From the NCBI RefSeq assembly GCF_004125265.1, contig NZ_RDTE01000003.1, forward strand, positions 372,001-436,000: DNA of 64,000 nucleotides, read 5' to 3'. Position numbers and translations under genes: made by a program. Below are positions 16,889-26,409 of the stretch, piece after piece. This stretch comes from Streptomyces lydicus. Lineage in GTDB: Bacteria > Actinomycetota > Actinomycetes > Streptomycetales > Streptomycetaceae. Below the pieces are notes generated by a model. The model saw only the letters and a program-made list of their open reading frames with translations. It did no database searches and was not told where the DNA came from. The stretch's first letter is position 1; every line of letters begins with the position of its first letter.

Positions 16889-17740
16889 ATGGAACTGCGA
16901 CATCTGCGCTGTCTGGTGGCGATCGTCGACGCCGGTGGCTTCACCGATGCCGCCATCGATCTCGGCATCTCCCAGGCGGCGGTGTCCCGCACGCTCGGTT
17001 CGCTGGAGGACTCCCTGGGGGTACGGCTGTTGCACCGCACCAGCAGGAACGTCCTCCCCACCACCGCCGGCGTCCAGGTGCTGGCGCGCGCCCGCACGGT
17101 GCTCGCCGAGGCCGACAACCTCATCCGCGAAGCCACCACCGGCCACACCCGGCTGCGCATCGGCCACGCATGGTCGGCCATGGGCCGGCACACCGCCGAG
17201 TACCAGCGTCGTTGGGCCGCCCGCCACCCCGACGTCGAGCTGCATCTGGTCCGCACCAACTCGCCCACCGGCGGCCTGGCGGAGGGCTTGTGCGACCTGG
17301 CCGTGGTGCGTACCGCCTTCGATGACGCGCGCTTCGCCAGTGCCGTCGTCGGGCGGGAACGCCGCTACTGCGCCATGGCCGACGACGACCCCTGGGTCAC
17401 CCGCCGCTCCATCGCCCTGGCCGACATCCGCGAACGCACCCTCCTCATCGACCGGCGCACCGGCACCACCACGGCCGACCTGTGGCCCGCGTCCGCGCGT
17501 CCCGTCGTGGAATACACCCAGGACATCGATGACTGGCTCGCGCTGATCACCACGGGCCGCAGCGTCGGGATCACCCCCGAGAGCACCGTCAACCAGTACC
17601 GGCGCGACGGGATCGTCTTCCGGCGGCTACGCGATGCCACGCCCATCGCGGTCCACCTCATCTGGCGACGCCAAGACCCGCATCCGGCGACCCACGCTGC
17701 CGTGGCCCTGCTGACCGACCTCTATCAACGGGGGAAGTGA
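16889..17740 (+). CDS. LysR-family transcriptional regulator
   Basis: 283 residues from the ATG at 16889, where MELRHLRCLVAIVDAGGFT opens the classic LysR winged helix (residues 1-60; HTH in DAAIDLGISQAAVSRTLGSL and LLHRTSRNVLPTTAG). The rest is the type-2 periplasmic-binding-like effector domain. A start further upstream would overlap the divergent EamA start. The 82-base shared spacer contains TGCATGCA and flanking AT-richer DNA, consistent with a regulator controlling the exporter. Effector unknown. Confidence 0.92.
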   Translation: MELRHLRCLVAIVDAGGFTDAAIDLGISQAAVSRTLGSLEDSLGVRLLHRTSRNVLPTTAGVQVLARARTVLAEADNLIREATTGHTRLRIGHAWSAMGRHTAEYQRRWAARHPDVELHLVRTNSPTGGLAEGLCDLAVVRTAFDDARFASAVVGRERRYCAMADDDPWVTRRSIALADIRERTLLIDRRTGTTTADLWPASARPVVEYTQDIDDWLALITTGRSVGITPESTVNQYRRDGIVFRRLRDATPIAVHLIWRRQDPHPATHAAVALLTDLYQRGK

Positions 17741-17871
17741 AGGGCTGTGCGCCGCCCCGGTAGTGCTGTGCTGCGCCGGCCCCGGCAGTACCACGTGCTG
17801 CACGGCCGGGTGCTCTGCACGACCGGCTCCTCCCCGCCCTCCCCCGCCCCCTCGAAACCGGACAGACAGCC

Positions 17872-18753
17872 ATGACGGAACCCACTGCCGCCCGGCAGGA
17901 ACAGGTCGCGGCCCTCGGGCCCTTCTTCGCCTTCGAGACGCACCCGGCAGCGTCGGAACTCGCCCCTCCCTGGCGCACGTTGAGCGAGGTGACGCGGGAG
18001 GAGAGCGGCGTTTTGCGGGAGCGTGTCACCGCGGTACGTGCCTCGCTTGCCGCCCGCAGCGGCAGACCGCCCGAGGCCGTCGAACTGCGGGTGGCCGCGT
18101 CCGTGGCACAGCTGGGTCTGGTGGCACGGGTCCTCTCACCGATGCTCGGCCTGGCCACCCTGCACGGCCTGCGCCTGCCCTCACGACCGCCCGCCCTGGA
18201 CGAGCTGAGGTGGCACTCCGGCCTCGGTGGCGCGTTCGCCCTGTCGCTGCCGCGAGAGACGGTGGCCTCCATCGCCGCCGGTGCCGCCCATTGCGGCTCC
18301 GGCTCCGAAGCCGAATCCCATGACGACGCCCGTACCCGGCCCCGGGCCGACACCTACGCCTGCGCCTCCCCCTACGCGGATGCCGACCCCCACACCGACG
18401 CATACGCCGACGCCGACACCGACGCCGTAGAGCAATTGCTCGACGGGCCGATCCGCGAACTGGTCGACGCCGCAGCGCCCTTCTCGGTCTCCCCGCGCAT
18501 CCTGTGGGGCAATGTGGCCTCGGCCGTGAACGGCGCGGCCGCGGGCATGGTGGCCGCGGCACCGGCCCTGGCGCGCCCGGCCCGCACAGCGGCCCTGCTG
18601 TTCCTGAGCCGGCCGCAGCTCCGGGACACCCACACCCTGGACACCCACAACGGGCGCTTCCGGCGGCGGAGTTACGCGACCCTAAGAGCCGTCCCACTCC
18701 CCGTCCCACTCCTCCCGGCCGGCAGCGCCCCACTCCCGTATTACCGGGCTTGA
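17872..18753 (+). CDS. FhuF-like (2Fe-2S) protein lacking its cysteine cluster
   Basis: 293 residues. Residues 14-135 (LGPFFAFETHPAASELAPPW, then ELRVAASVAQLGLVARVLSP, DELRWHSGLGGAFALSLP) and 186-266 (LDGPIRELVDAAAPFSVSPR, LWGNVASAVNGAA, GRFRRRS) match the streptomycete FhuF-like ferric-reductase family. In that family the text after FRRRS continues with a Cys-Cys pair and later a C-x-x-C that hold a 2Fe-2S cluster. Here it is replaced by a Pro/Leu-rich tail with no cysteine, and a low-complexity Asp/Ala/Tyr insert occupies 141-186. The gene ends by overlapping the convergent neighbour by 13 bases. It is probably inactive as an iron-sulphur protein. Confidence 0.7.
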   Translation: MTEPTAARQEQVAALGPFFAFETHPAASELAPPWRTLSEVTREESGVLRERVTAVRASLAARSGRPPEAVELRVAASVAQLGLVARVLSPMLGLATLHGLRLPSRPPALDELRWHSGLGGAFALSLPRETVASIAAGAAHCGSGSEAESHDDARTRPRADTYACASPYADADPHTDAYADADTDAVEQLLDGPIRELVDAAAPFSVSPRILWGNVASAVNGAAAGMVAAAPALARPARTAALLFLSRPQLRDTHTLDTHNGRFRRRSYATLRAVPLPVPLLPAGSAPLPYYRA

Positions 18754-19565
18754 AGGAACTCCCGGGCCCCACGCAGCCGTGTGTGTAAGCGTCTCTGGGT
18801 GGCACTGCTGTCGAGGCGGACGTCGAGTGCCCCGGGCACTTGGCTGTCGGCCCGACGTCCGGCAGGCAGCAGGCGTGCGTCGAGTCCGTCACGTTGAGCG
18901 ATGAGAACGCCGAGTTCGTACCGGCTGAGGGCATCGGCTCCGGCGAGGTGGAATACCCCGGCCTGGTCGGACACTGCGAGTTGCCGCAGAGCGGAGGCCA
19001 GATCTTCGAAGTGCACCGGGCAGCGGATGTCATCGGTGAACAGGACACCGTCGTGTGCATCGGCAGCCAGGGCATGGACCAGTCGCTCGTGCACGGATGT
19101 GCCGTACCCGATGATCAACGAAGTGCGTGCGACCGCGGCGGCCGGCGCCAGAAGCCGCACGGCCGTCTCGGCGGTGGCCTTGGCCGCGCCATACGGGGTG
19201 ACCGGGTCGGGCAAGCAGGTCTCGTCGTAGTGAATCCGCGAACCGGAGAACACCGCGTCGCTGGAGACGTGGACCAGTCGGCAACCGCGTTTCGCCGCGG
19301 CCATCGCCAGGCGGATCGCGCCCTCGGCCGTGACCGCCCAGTCGCCGTTTCCACTGGTTGCGTTGATGACGGCACCGGGGTCAACCGCGGCCAGCACCTC
19401 GTCGATGTGGCCAGGGGCCCGAAGATCGAGCTGATGCCACAAAGCCCCGGGGATGGTTCCTGGGCGGGAGCAGTACGTTGCGGCTGTCTCCCAGCCCGCG
19501 GCCGTCGCCTGGCGCACGAGCTCCGTCCCCAGGAACCCGCTGCCGCCGATGATCAGGACCTTCAT
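18741..19565 (-). CDS. RmlD-like sugar nucleotide reductase (SDR)
   Basis: 274 residues from the ATG at 19565. The extended short-chain dehydrogenase fold is clear: NAD(P) motif GGSGFLG at 7-13, HVSSDAVFSG with the catalytic Ser/Thr region near 95, and Y-x-x-x-K as YGAAK near 120. RmlD enzymes reduce dTDP-4-keto-rhamnose to dTDP-rhamnose, but the same subfamily includes methionine adenosyltransferase beta-like and other 4-reductases. No rmlABC genes are near, so the substrate is uncertain. Converges and overlaps with the FhuF-like gene. Confidence 0.82.
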   Translation of the reverse strand: MKVLIIGGSGFLGTELVRQATAAGWETAATYCSRPGTIPGALWHQLDLRAPGHIDEVLAAVDPGAVINATSGNGDWAVTAEGAIRLAMAAAKRGCRLVHVSSDAVFSGSRIHYDETCLPDPVTPYGAAKATAETAVRLLAPAAAVARTSLIIGYGTSVHERLVHALAADAHDGVLFTDDIRCPVHFEDLASALRQLAVSDQAGVFHLAGADALSRYELGVLIAQRDGLDARLLPAGRRADSQVPGALDVRLDSSATQRRLHTRLRGAREFLQAR

Positions 19566-20048
19566 GGCGCCCCACGGTAGGGCAGCCCGGCTCAGCTCGG
19601 GCATCTTTTGCCCAGGCATCAGCACGGCGGCGGTCGTCGAAGACCACCGCCATGTCTTGCCCAACTCCCCCCACAGGCACGTCTTTCCAGTCCGCCCAGC
19701 CCGCCGGATCCGCCCAGTCCACTGGATCCACGCAGCCGGTCCAAGGCCCCCAACGGCCCGCCCAGGTAAGCCATTCCGATCCGGTCACCGCTCCCGACCA
19801 CCGCCGCTGAGCGATACGGGTAACCGTCCCGGCGCACGTATTCCCGGATCATGCAGCGGCCGGAGGGCGTGCGGAGGCGCGGGTGGGCACTGTTCGCTTC
19901 GGTCCGGGGTTTGCGCCTGCTGAATGCGAGGACGCCCCCTTTCGCGCTGTACCGAGATGATCTCCGGTCTGTTTGGCTTGGTGACGCACGGCCACTTTGT
20001 TCATCACCGGCCGCTTTGCTCACTTCTGTTCACGTCCCGGGAGGGAAT
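19566..20048. promoter_or_regulatory. Intergenic region before the 2-MIB operon
   Basis: About 480 bases shared by the divergent RmlD-like gene and the encapsulin operon. 19680-19760 is a stretch of Pro-codon-like CCGCCCAG repeats with no convincing gene. 19925-20035 is less GC-rich and includes two similar words, TTGTTCATCAC (near 19998) and CTGTTCACGTC (near 20027), just before the GGGAGG ribosome site; they may be regulator sites. No small gene was found. Confidence 0.45.
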
Positions 20049-21491
20049 GTGTCCGTACCGGACAGTGTCACCGGTTCCGCTGCCGAGGAGCCCGCTCTCG
20101 AACCATCCGCAGACAGCGCGCTCACCAGCCTCAGTACCCGGGCCGCGCGCCAGCTGGCGACCACCACCAAGTCCGAGCCCCAGATGCAGGCCATCACCTC
20201 GCGGTGGCTGCTGAAGACGCTGCCGTGGGTGGACGTCAAGGGCGGTACATACCGGGTCAACCGTCGTCTGCAACTCCGTGTCGGCCGGGGGCGTGTCCAG
20301 TTCGAGCAGAACGGTGCGGACGACATCAGGGTGATCCCGCAGACGCTCACGGAGCTGCCCGCCCTGCGTGGTTACGACGATGCCGGGGTGCTCAGCGAGC
20401 TCGCGGGCCGCTTCCGGGTCCGTGAAGTGCGGGCCGGCCAGGTGCTCTTCGAGGCAGGGCAGCCCGCCACCGAGGCGTATCTCGTCGTCCACGGCCGGTT
20501 CGTCCGCTACACCGCCGGCAAGTACGGCGAGGAGGAAGTCATCGGTGTCGTCACGGACGGCGACCAGATGGGGGACGAGGCGATCGGGCGGCCCGACCCG
20601 CTGTGGCTGAGCTCGGTGCGGGCCGAGACCTCCGGCGTGCTGATGGTGCTGCCCTGGGACGTGATCCGGGAGTTGACCGACCGGGTGCCGTCGCTGGCCG
20701 CACACCTGGCGGCGTACGCGGAGCTGCAGCAGCGTCCCGCGAACCGCCGGGGCGAGGCGGAGGTTCCGGTCGCGGCGGGGCACGTCGGCGAGCCGACGCT
20801 TTCCGGCGGCTTCGTCGACTACGACCTCGCCCCGCGCGAGTACGAACTCTCCCTGACCCAGACCGTGCTCCGGGTGCACAGCCGGGTCGCCGATCTCTAC
20901 AACGAGCCCATGGACCAGACCCAGCAGCAACTCCGGCTCACCGTCGAGGAGATCCGCGAGCGCCAGGAATGGGAGATGGTCAACAACCGGGAGTTCGGGC
21001 TGCTGCACAACGCCGACTACGGCCAGCGCATCAGCACCTACACCGGCCCGCCCACCCCCGATGACATGGACGAGCTGTTGTCCATGCGCCGCAAGACGCG
21101 GCTGTTCCTGGCCCACCCGAAGGCGATCGCCGCCTTCTTCCGGCAGTGCAACAAGCGCGGTCTGGTGCCGGGGACCGCGAACGTCGACGGGCACGAGGTC
21201 CCCGCCTGGCGCGGCGTCCCGATTTTCCCGTGCGGCAAGATCCCGGTCAGCGACGCGAACACCAGCAGCATCATCGCGCTGCGCACCGGCGAGGCGGACC
21301 AGGGGGTCGTCGGTCTGTACCAGACCGGTATCCCCGAGGAGTTCCAGCCCGGCCTGAACGTCCGCTTCATGGGCGTCGACGACGCCGCCATCATCAAATA
21401 CCTGGTCACCGCCTATTACTCGATGGCCATCCTCGTGCCCGACGCGGCCGGCGTCCTGGAGAACGTCCAGATCGGCCGGAGCAGCGACTGA
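20049..21491 (+). CDS. Family 2B encapsulin-type shell protein with cyclic-nucleotide-binding domain
   Basis: 480 residues from the GTG at 20049, with GGGAGG five bases upstream. Residues 40-105 ([20 protein letters not shown], then [17 protein letters not shown]) and 255-480 ([20 protein letters not shown] through [20 protein letters not shown]) form the HK97-fold shell of family 2 encapsulins. Between them, residues 112-222 are an inserted cNMP-binding domain with a phosphate-cassette-like GDEAIG...VRAETSG. This arrangement marks family 2B, formerly described as EshA-like proteins. The protein should assemble into an icosahedral compartment, and the operon partner terpene cyclase is the expected cargo. 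Whether a nucleotide gates it is unknown. Confidence 0.9.
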   Translation: MSVPDSVTGSAAEEPALEPSADSALTSLSTRAARQLATTTKSEPQMQAITSRWLLKTLPWVDVKGGTYRVNRRLQLRVGRGRVQFEQNGADDIRVIPQTLTELPALRGYDDAGVLSELAGRFRVREVRAGQVLFEAGQPATEAYLVVHGRFVRYTAGKYGEEEVIGVVTDGDQMGDEAIGRPDPLWLSSVRAETSGVLMVLPWDVIRELTDRVPSLAAHLAAYAELQQRPANRRGEAEVPVAAGHVGEPTLSGGFVDYDLAPREYELSLTQTVLRVHSRVADLYNEPMDQTQQQLRLTVEEIRERQEWEMVNNREFGLLHNADYGQRISTYTGPPTPDDMDELLSMRRKTRLFLAHPKAIAAFFRQCNKRGLVPGTANVDGHEVPAWRGVPIFPCGKIPVSDANTSSIIALRTGEADQGVVGLYQTGIPEEFQPGLNVRFMGVDDAAIIKYLVTAYYSMAILVPDAAGVLENVQIGRSSD

Positions 21492-21509
21492 CCAGGCGGA
21501 GTACGCACC

Positions 21510-22568
21510 ATGAGCACGTCCCCCGACACCGCCGCCGGGTTCTCGTTGCCCGGCCCGCCGAACCTCGCCCGCACCGTACGGGCCCGACGCGGCGGGGCCG
21601 TCCCCGGGCTGAGGTACCGGCCCGCCGTCCCCGCCGACCCGGAAAAGGCCAAGGAGATCGACCGCAGGCTGGAGGCCTGGGCCCGCCGGCTGGATCTCTT
21701 CCCGGACCGGTGGACCGGGGACTTCGCACAGTTCCAGGTCGGCCGGGCCGTCGTCCTGCAGCATCCCGGTGCGGCCGATCTCGAACACCTCACCGTCGCC
21801 GGTGAGTTGCTGCTGGCGGAGAACATCGTCGACAGCTGTTACTGCGAGGAGGACGAAGGCCGCGGAGCCGCGCGCCGCGGTCTGGGCGGCCGGCTGGTCA
21901 TCGCCCAGTCGGCGCTCGATCCCTTCCACGGCCCCCCCGGGCTGGAGGAGGAGTGGCGCCGCGGCGTGCAGGCCGACGGGCCCCTGCGTTCGTACCACTG
22001 GGCCCTGAAGGACTACGCCGCTCTCGCCACTCCCAGCCAGACGGACCGGTTCGTCCATGACGTCGCCCGGCTGCATCTCGGCTATCTCGCCGAGGCCTCC
22101 TGGGCGGAGACCCGGCACGTACCGCGGGTCTGGGAGTACCTGGTGATGCGGCAGTTCAACAACTTCCGCCCCTGCCTGTCCCTCGTCGACGCCGTGGACG
22201 GCTACGAACTGCCCGAAGCGCTCTACGCCCGTCCCGAGGTCCAGCGGGTCACGGCGCTGGCCTGCAACGCCACGACCATCGTCAATGACCTGTACTCCTT
22301 CACCAAGGAGTTGGCGAGTGACCCGACCCACCTGAACCTGCCGCAAGTGGTGGCCGCCCACGACAAGCGCGGCCTGAAGGCCGCCTATCTGAAGAGCGTC
22401 GAGATCCACAACCAGGTCATGGAGGCGTTCGAGACGGAGTCGGCGCCGCTGGCCGCCCTCTCGCCCCTCCTCGAAAGGTACCTCCGGGGCCTGGCCGCCT
22501 GGGTCTCCGGCAACCACGAGTGGCACGCCACCAACACCGACCGCTACCAGCTGCCGAACTACTGGTAG
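21510..22568 (+). CDS. 2-methylisoborneol synthase (terpene cyclase)
   Basis: 352 residues, ATG 18 bases after the shell gene. It is a class I terpene synthase: NSE metal motif NDLYSFTKE with Asn259, Ser263 and Glu267, and C-terminal TDRYQLPNYW carrying the conserved Arg-Tyr. The first acidic motif reads DSCYCEED (108-115), whereas the S. coelicolor enzyme has DDCYCED. The family cyclises 2-methyl-GPP to the earthy odorant 2-methylisoborneol. Only about 35-45 residues precede the catalytic domain, roughly 90 fewer than the 440-residue S. coelicolor enzyme, whose disordered N-terminus is the region implicated in encapsulin loading. A short FSLPGPPNLA segment at 11-20 is the only candidate loading peptide. 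Confidence 0.92.
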   Translation: MSTSPDTAAGFSLPGPPNLARTVRARRGGAVPGLRYRPAVPADPEKAKEIDRRLEAWARRLDLFPDRWTGDFAQFQVGRAVVLQHPGAADLEHLTVAGELLLAENIVDSCYCEEDEGRGAARRGLGGRLVIAQSALDPFHGPPGLEEEWRRGVQADGPLRSYHWALKDYAALATPSQTDRFVHDVARLHLGYLAEASWAETRHVPRVWEYLVMRQFNNFRPCLSLVDAVDGYELPEALYARPEVQRVTALACNATTIVNDLYSFTKELASDPTHLNLPQVVAAHDKRGLKAAYLKSVEIHNQVMEAFETESAPLAALSPLLERYLRGLAAWVSGNHEWHATNTDRYQLPNYW

Positions 22569-22605
22569 ACCGACCGATCCCGCGCAACCTCGCAAGGAGT
22601 CACCG

Positions 22606-23481
22606 TTGACCATCGCTCACGCCGACACCGCCCGTACACCGGTGCCGACCCAGTCCACGTACCAGTCCCGCGTCGCGGACTACTGGAACGCCGAGGAAAA
22701 CCCGGTCAACCTCGAACTCGGCAAGATCGACGACCTGTACCACCACCACTACGGCATCGGGGACGCCGACTGGTCGGTGCTGGACGAGCAGGACCCGGGC
22801 CTCCGCCGCGAGCGGGTCACCGGCGAACTGCACCGGCTGGAACACGCCCAGGCCGAGCTCCTCGCCTCCCACCTCGGCGATCTCTCCCCCACCGACCGGG
22901 TCTTCGACGCCGGGTGCGGACGCGGCGGCGGCAGCGTGGTGGCGCATCTGCGCTACGGCTGCCACGCCGACGGGGCCACGATCTCCGCCAAGCAGGCCGA
23001 CTTCGCCAATGCGCAGGCCCGCAAGCGCGGCATCGACGACGAGGTGCGCTACCACCACCGCAACATGCTCGACACCGGCTTCACCTCCGGCGCGTACGCG
23101 GCGTCCTGGAACAACGAGTCGACCATGTACGTCGAGCTGGAGCTGCTGTTCGCGGAGCACGCACGGCTGCTGCGGCGCGGGGGACGGTACGTCACGATCA
23201 CCGGCTGCTACAACGACGCCTACGGGCGCGCCTCCCGCGAGGTGTCCCTGATCAACGCGCACTACATCTGTGACATCCATCCCCGTTCGGCGTACTTCCG
23301 CGCCATGGCCCGCAACCGGCTCGTCCCCGTGCACGTCCAGGACCTGACCGAGGTGGCGCTGCCGTACTGGGAACTGCGCAGGAAGGCCGACCACTTGGTC
23401 ACGGGCATCGAGGAGACCTTCCTCAACGCCTACCGCAACGGCAGCTTCCAGTACCTGCTGATCGCCGCCGACCGCGTCTGA
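22606..23481 (+). CDS. Geranyl diphosphate 2-C-methyltransferase
   Basis: 291 residues from a TTG start preceded by AAGGAGT. SAM-binding motif I is VFDAGCGRGGGS at 99-110, and the protein follows the GPP methyltransferase family throughout (TYQSRVADYWNAEENPVNLE, YHHHYGIGDADWSVLD, ASWNNESTMYVEL, TGCYNDAYG). It adds a methyl group to C2 of geranyl diphosphate, giving 2-methyl-GPP, the substrate of the cyclase encoded just upstream. Third gene of the shell-cyclase-methyltransferase operon, 37 bases after the cyclase. All motifs appear intact, so the pathway should be functional. Confidence 0.95.
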   Translation: MTIAHADTARTPVPTQSTYQSRVADYWNAEENPVNLELGKIDDLYHHHYGIGDADWSVLDEQDPGLRRERVTGELHRLEHAQAELLASHLGDLSPTDRVFDAGCGRGGGSVVAHLRYGCHADGATISAKQADFANAQARKRGIDDEVRYHHRNMLDTGFTSGAYAASWNNESTMYVELELLFAEHARLLRRGGRYVTITGCYNDAYGRASREVSLINAHYICDIHPRSAYFRAMARNRLVPVHVQDLTEVALPYWELRRKADHLVTGIEETFLNAYRNGSFQYLLIAADRV

Positions 23482-23525
23482 GTCACCGCGACCGCCGCCC
23501 CTGCGCACACCATGGCCGGACTCGT

Positions 23526-25490
23526 TCAGCCGACGTGGACGCGGGGGCGTCGGTCGCGGTGGGGTTCGGCCTCGCGCAGGACTTCACGGGTGACGGGTGC
23601 GACTTCCCCCTGCCCGAAGAGGAAGAAGCGGAGGAACTGGGCGAAGGGATTGCCCTCGGTCCACTCGAAGTAGATGTGCGGCCGTGCTCCGGTGGCGTCG
23701 CGGACGTGCAGCAGCAGCGCGGCCAGCGCGTTGGAGATGGTGGAGCTTTCGAGGGCGAGCACCCGGAAGCGGCCGTGCATGACCTCGCCGCGTACCCGTA
23801 GTTCGCTCTCGAACTCGGACGGGTCGCCGACGGTGACCTCGACGAAGATGAAGTCGTCGTCGGCCGGCAGGTCGTTGTCGGTACGGATCTGCTGGAGCTT
23901 GTCGCGGTATTCGGACAGATCGCGCTGGTCGGGCTCGTTGGCGATGAAGCGGATCTTGCGGTGGGCGACATCGCGGACGAACCGTTCGGCCGTCTCGTCG
24001 AGCACGACGCTGGTCACCCGCAGCTCGAAGGCGCGGGCGAGGCGGGAGAGGAACGACAGCAGGATGATCCCGGCGATGAAGCAGGCACCGATCTTCACCC
24101 CGTCGGGGCGCTCGATGACGTTGGCGATGGTGGTGTAGAGGAACACCACGGAGATCACCGCGAAGCCGATCGTCCAGCCCCGCTCGCGGGCGCGCCGTGC
24201 GGTGATGGTCACCGCGATCGCGGCGGAGCTGATCAGGACCAGGACGCCGGTGGCGTAGGCGCCGCCCTGGGCGTCCACATCGGCGTCGAAGAGCCAGGTC
24301 ACCAGGAAGGCGACCAGGGTGAAGACCAGCACCATCGGGCGCACCGCGCGCGCCCAGTGGGGCGCCATGCCGTAGCGCGGCAGGTATTGGGGCATGAGGT
24401 TCAGCAGGCCGGCCATGGCCGAGGCGCCGGCGAACCAGAGGATGGCGATGGTGGAGACGTCGTAGACCGTGCCGAAGGCGGAGCCCAGGTACTCGTGGGC
24501 CAGATAGGCCAGGGCGCGTCCGTTGGCCGGCCCGCCGGGCCGGAACGCCGGCTCGGGGATGAGCAGGGTCGTGATGAAGCTGGTGATGATGAGGAAGACG
24601 CTCATGATCACGGCGGCGGTGGTGAGCAGCTTCTTCGCGCCCCGGATGCGCCCGGTGGGGCGCTCCTCGGTGTCGTCGGGGTCGCCCTCGATATGGGGCA
24701 TGACGGCCACGCCGGTCTCGAATCCGGACAGGCCCAGCGCCAGCTTCGGGAAGACCAGCAGGGCCACCCCGACCATCGCCAGGGCGCTGCCGTGCTCGGT
24801 GGTCAGGGCATGGGACCAGTCGGCGACGACATGGGGCGCGGTGGCCACATGCCACACTCCAGCGACCACCACGACCACGTTGAGCCCCAGGTAGAGGCCC
24901 ACGAGGACGATCGCCACCCCGATGGCCTCCAGGAAGCCCTTGAGGAACACCGCGCCCAGCAGCGCGATCAGGACCAGCGTGATGACCAGCCGGCCGTTGT
25001 GCAGGGCGCTGGTGAGGTGGGGGTTCTCCACCAGGTGGGTGGCGGCGTCGGCCGCCGACAGGGTGATGGTGATCAGGAAGTCGGTGGCGGCGAACCCCAG
25101 CAGGGTCAGCACGAACAGCTTGCCCTGCCAGAAGGACAGCAGCCGCTCCAGCATCGCGATCGAGCCCTGGCCGTGCGGGCTCTCCCGGGCCACCCGCCGG
25201 TACACCGGCAGCGCGCCGGCCAGCGTCACCAGGACCAGGACGAGGGTGGCGACCGGCGACAGTGCGCCCGCAGCCAGGGCGGCGATGCCCGGCTGATAGC
25301 CGAGTGTCGAGAAGTAGTCGACTCCGGTCAGGCACATCACCCGCCACCACCGCTGTCCGCGGTGGGCGCTCTGCGGCCCCGCGTGCGGACCGGGGTGGTG
25401 CTTGGCCATGTCGGCCAGGCCCTCCAGCATCCATGCGCGCAGGCGATGCCGCGCTGCGGCCCGGGGAGGAGAACCGGCGGAGGCGGCCAT
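23526..25490 (-). CDS. APC-superfamily permease with large cytoplasmic C-domain
   Basis: 654 residues, ATG with AGGAG seven bases upstream. Twelve or so hydrophobic segments from residue 50 to about 470, beginning [20 protein letters not shown], fit the APC amino-acid/polyamine/cation superfamily. Residues 480-640 form a soluble domain ([60 protein letters not shown]) that probably regulates transport. This domain layout is recurrent in actinobacteria; substrate unproven, with potassium (KUP-like) or amino acids as alternatives. It converges with the 2-MIB operon. Confidence 0.85.
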   Translation of the reverse strand: MAASAGSPPRAAARHRLRAWMLEGLADMAKHHPGPHAGPQSAHRGQRWWRVMCLTGVDYFSTLGYQPGIAALAAGALSPVATLVLVLVTLAGALPVYRRVARESPHGQGSIAMLERLLSFWQGKLFVLTLLGFAATDFLITITLSAADAATHLVENPHLTSALHNGRLVITLVLIALLGAVFLKGFLEAIGVAIVLVGLYLGLNVVVVVAGVWHVATAPHVVADWSHALTTEHGSALAMVGVALLVFPKLALGLSGFETGVAVMPHIEGDPDDTEERPTGRIRGAKKLLTTAAVIMSVFLIITSFITTLLIPEPAFRPGGPANGRALAYLAHEYLGSAFGTVYDVSTIAILWFAGASAMAGLLNLMPQYLPRYGMAPHWARAVRPMVLVFTLVAFLVTWLFDADVDAQGGAYATGVLVLISSAAIAVTITARRARERGWTIGFAVISVVFLYTTIANVIERPDGVKIGACFIAGIILLSFLSRLARAFELRVTSVVLDETAERFVRDVAHRKIRFIANEPDQRDLSEYRDKLQQIRTDNDLPADDDFIFVEVTVGDPSEFESELRVRGEVMHGRFRVLALESSTISNALAALLLHVRDATGARPHIYFEWTEGNPFAQFLRFFLFGQGEVAPVTREVLREAEPHRDRRPRVHVG

Positions 25491-25632
25491 CGTGTGCTCC
25501 TGTCGTACCGCGAACGGGGCCGGCCATCGACCGGACGGCCACGTCAGCGTACGTAGGCGGAGCGTCGTGGCCGTGGTGTTCGGCGGTGTGGCGCGTTCGT
25601 GTCCCCGGGGGCCAGAAGCGGGCGGCGGGCGT

Positions 25633-26409
25633 TCAGGCGGGAAGTCCGGCTCCCTGGCGGGCCGGCTTTCCGGTCAGGTGATGCACGTACTCGCGCGCCA
25701 GGCGGAATCCCGCGGTCCAGGCGAGGAGCCGGCTGGGGCGGTGGTCGCGGGAGCAGGTCCAGCTCGGGAGGTGGCCGCGGGTGGCGACGTCCCGGCACAG
25801 GGCGGTCACACAGGCCAGGGCCAGGCGCTGACGGCGGTGTCCGGGGCCGGTGAAGCAGGCGAGGTCTTCGTACCGGGTGCCGTGGAAGTACGTACAGGCC
25901 ACGGCGAGGACGTCCGCTTCCCGGAAGGCGCCCCAGCCCAGCCCGGAGGCGGCAAGAGCGGCCGGGAGGCCCCAGCTCGCATGGAGCCACGCCGCGTCCC
26001 GGGTGAGGGCGGCCAGCGCCGGGGCGTCCTCGGGGGCCAGCCGACGCACCGTCACCCCGTCCGGGAGGCGCGGCACCGGTACCGGCACCTGGTGCAGATA
26101 CAGCATCCGCTCCCACGGCACGACCAGGTCGAAGGCGCTGCTCAGGGCGGGCAGAAAGCGGGCGGGGGCCTGCACATGGTGCGCGCCGAAGACGGCGAGG
26201 GCGTCGGGGGCCAGGGCGCCCGGGTCGCCGCGGAGCAGGACGTGGCCCGCGCAGGCCACGGCCAGGGCGCGGGGAGCGGTGGCCCGGTCGGCCCACCAGC
26301 GGCCGGTGCCGAAGGCCCGTACGTGTTCGGGCAGCGCGGCCGCCCCGGGGGAGCCGGCCGGGAACCAGTCGGTGAGCGGGGGGAGTTGGTCCGGGGCGAG
26401 TTCGATCAC
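25633..26409 (-). CDS. GNAT-family acetyltransferase, diverged
   Basis: 258 residues, GTG start with only a weak TTGGAA upstream. Overall shape fits a GNAT enzyme: a variable N-half, then [17 protein letters not shown] near 118, [20 protein letters not shown] and [20 protein letters not shown] where G-x-x-R-R-x-x-L-A resembles the acetyl-CoA loop, and a C-terminal [20 protein letters not shown] that corresponds to the usual N-x-x-S-x-x-x-x-x-x-x-G-F ending. Substrate unknown. The gene is flanked by the APC permease on the same strand and a divergent phosphatase gene. Confidence 0.7.
   Translation of the reverse strand: MIELAPDQLPPLTDWFPAGSPGAAALPEHVRAFGTGRWWADRATAPRALAVACAGHVLLRGDPGALAPDALAVFGAHHVQAPARFLPALSSAFDLVVPWERMLYLHQVPVPVPRLPDGVTVRRLAPEDAPALAALTRDAAWLHASWGLPAALAASGLGWGAFREADVLAVACTYFHGTRYEDLACFTGPGHRRQRLALACVTALCRDVATRGHLPSWTCSRDHRPSRLLAWTAGFRLAREYVHHLTGKPARQGAGLPA

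Noticed and set aside
19851..20048. Upstream extension of the encapsulin gene to an ATG at 19851
   Set aside because: The extra 66 residues are Arg/Leu-rich and not shell-like; the GTG at 20049 has GGGAGG in the right place.
20004..22613. 869-codon open frame opposite the encapsulin and 2-MIB synthase genes
   Set aside because: Shadow frame: the plus strand has complete family motifs and ribosome sites, the minus frame has none.
23961..25556. 531-codon open frame opposite the APC permease
   Set aside because: Gln/Gly/Asp/His-rich composition is the typical antisense shadow of a high-GC gene with a membrane-protein sense strand.
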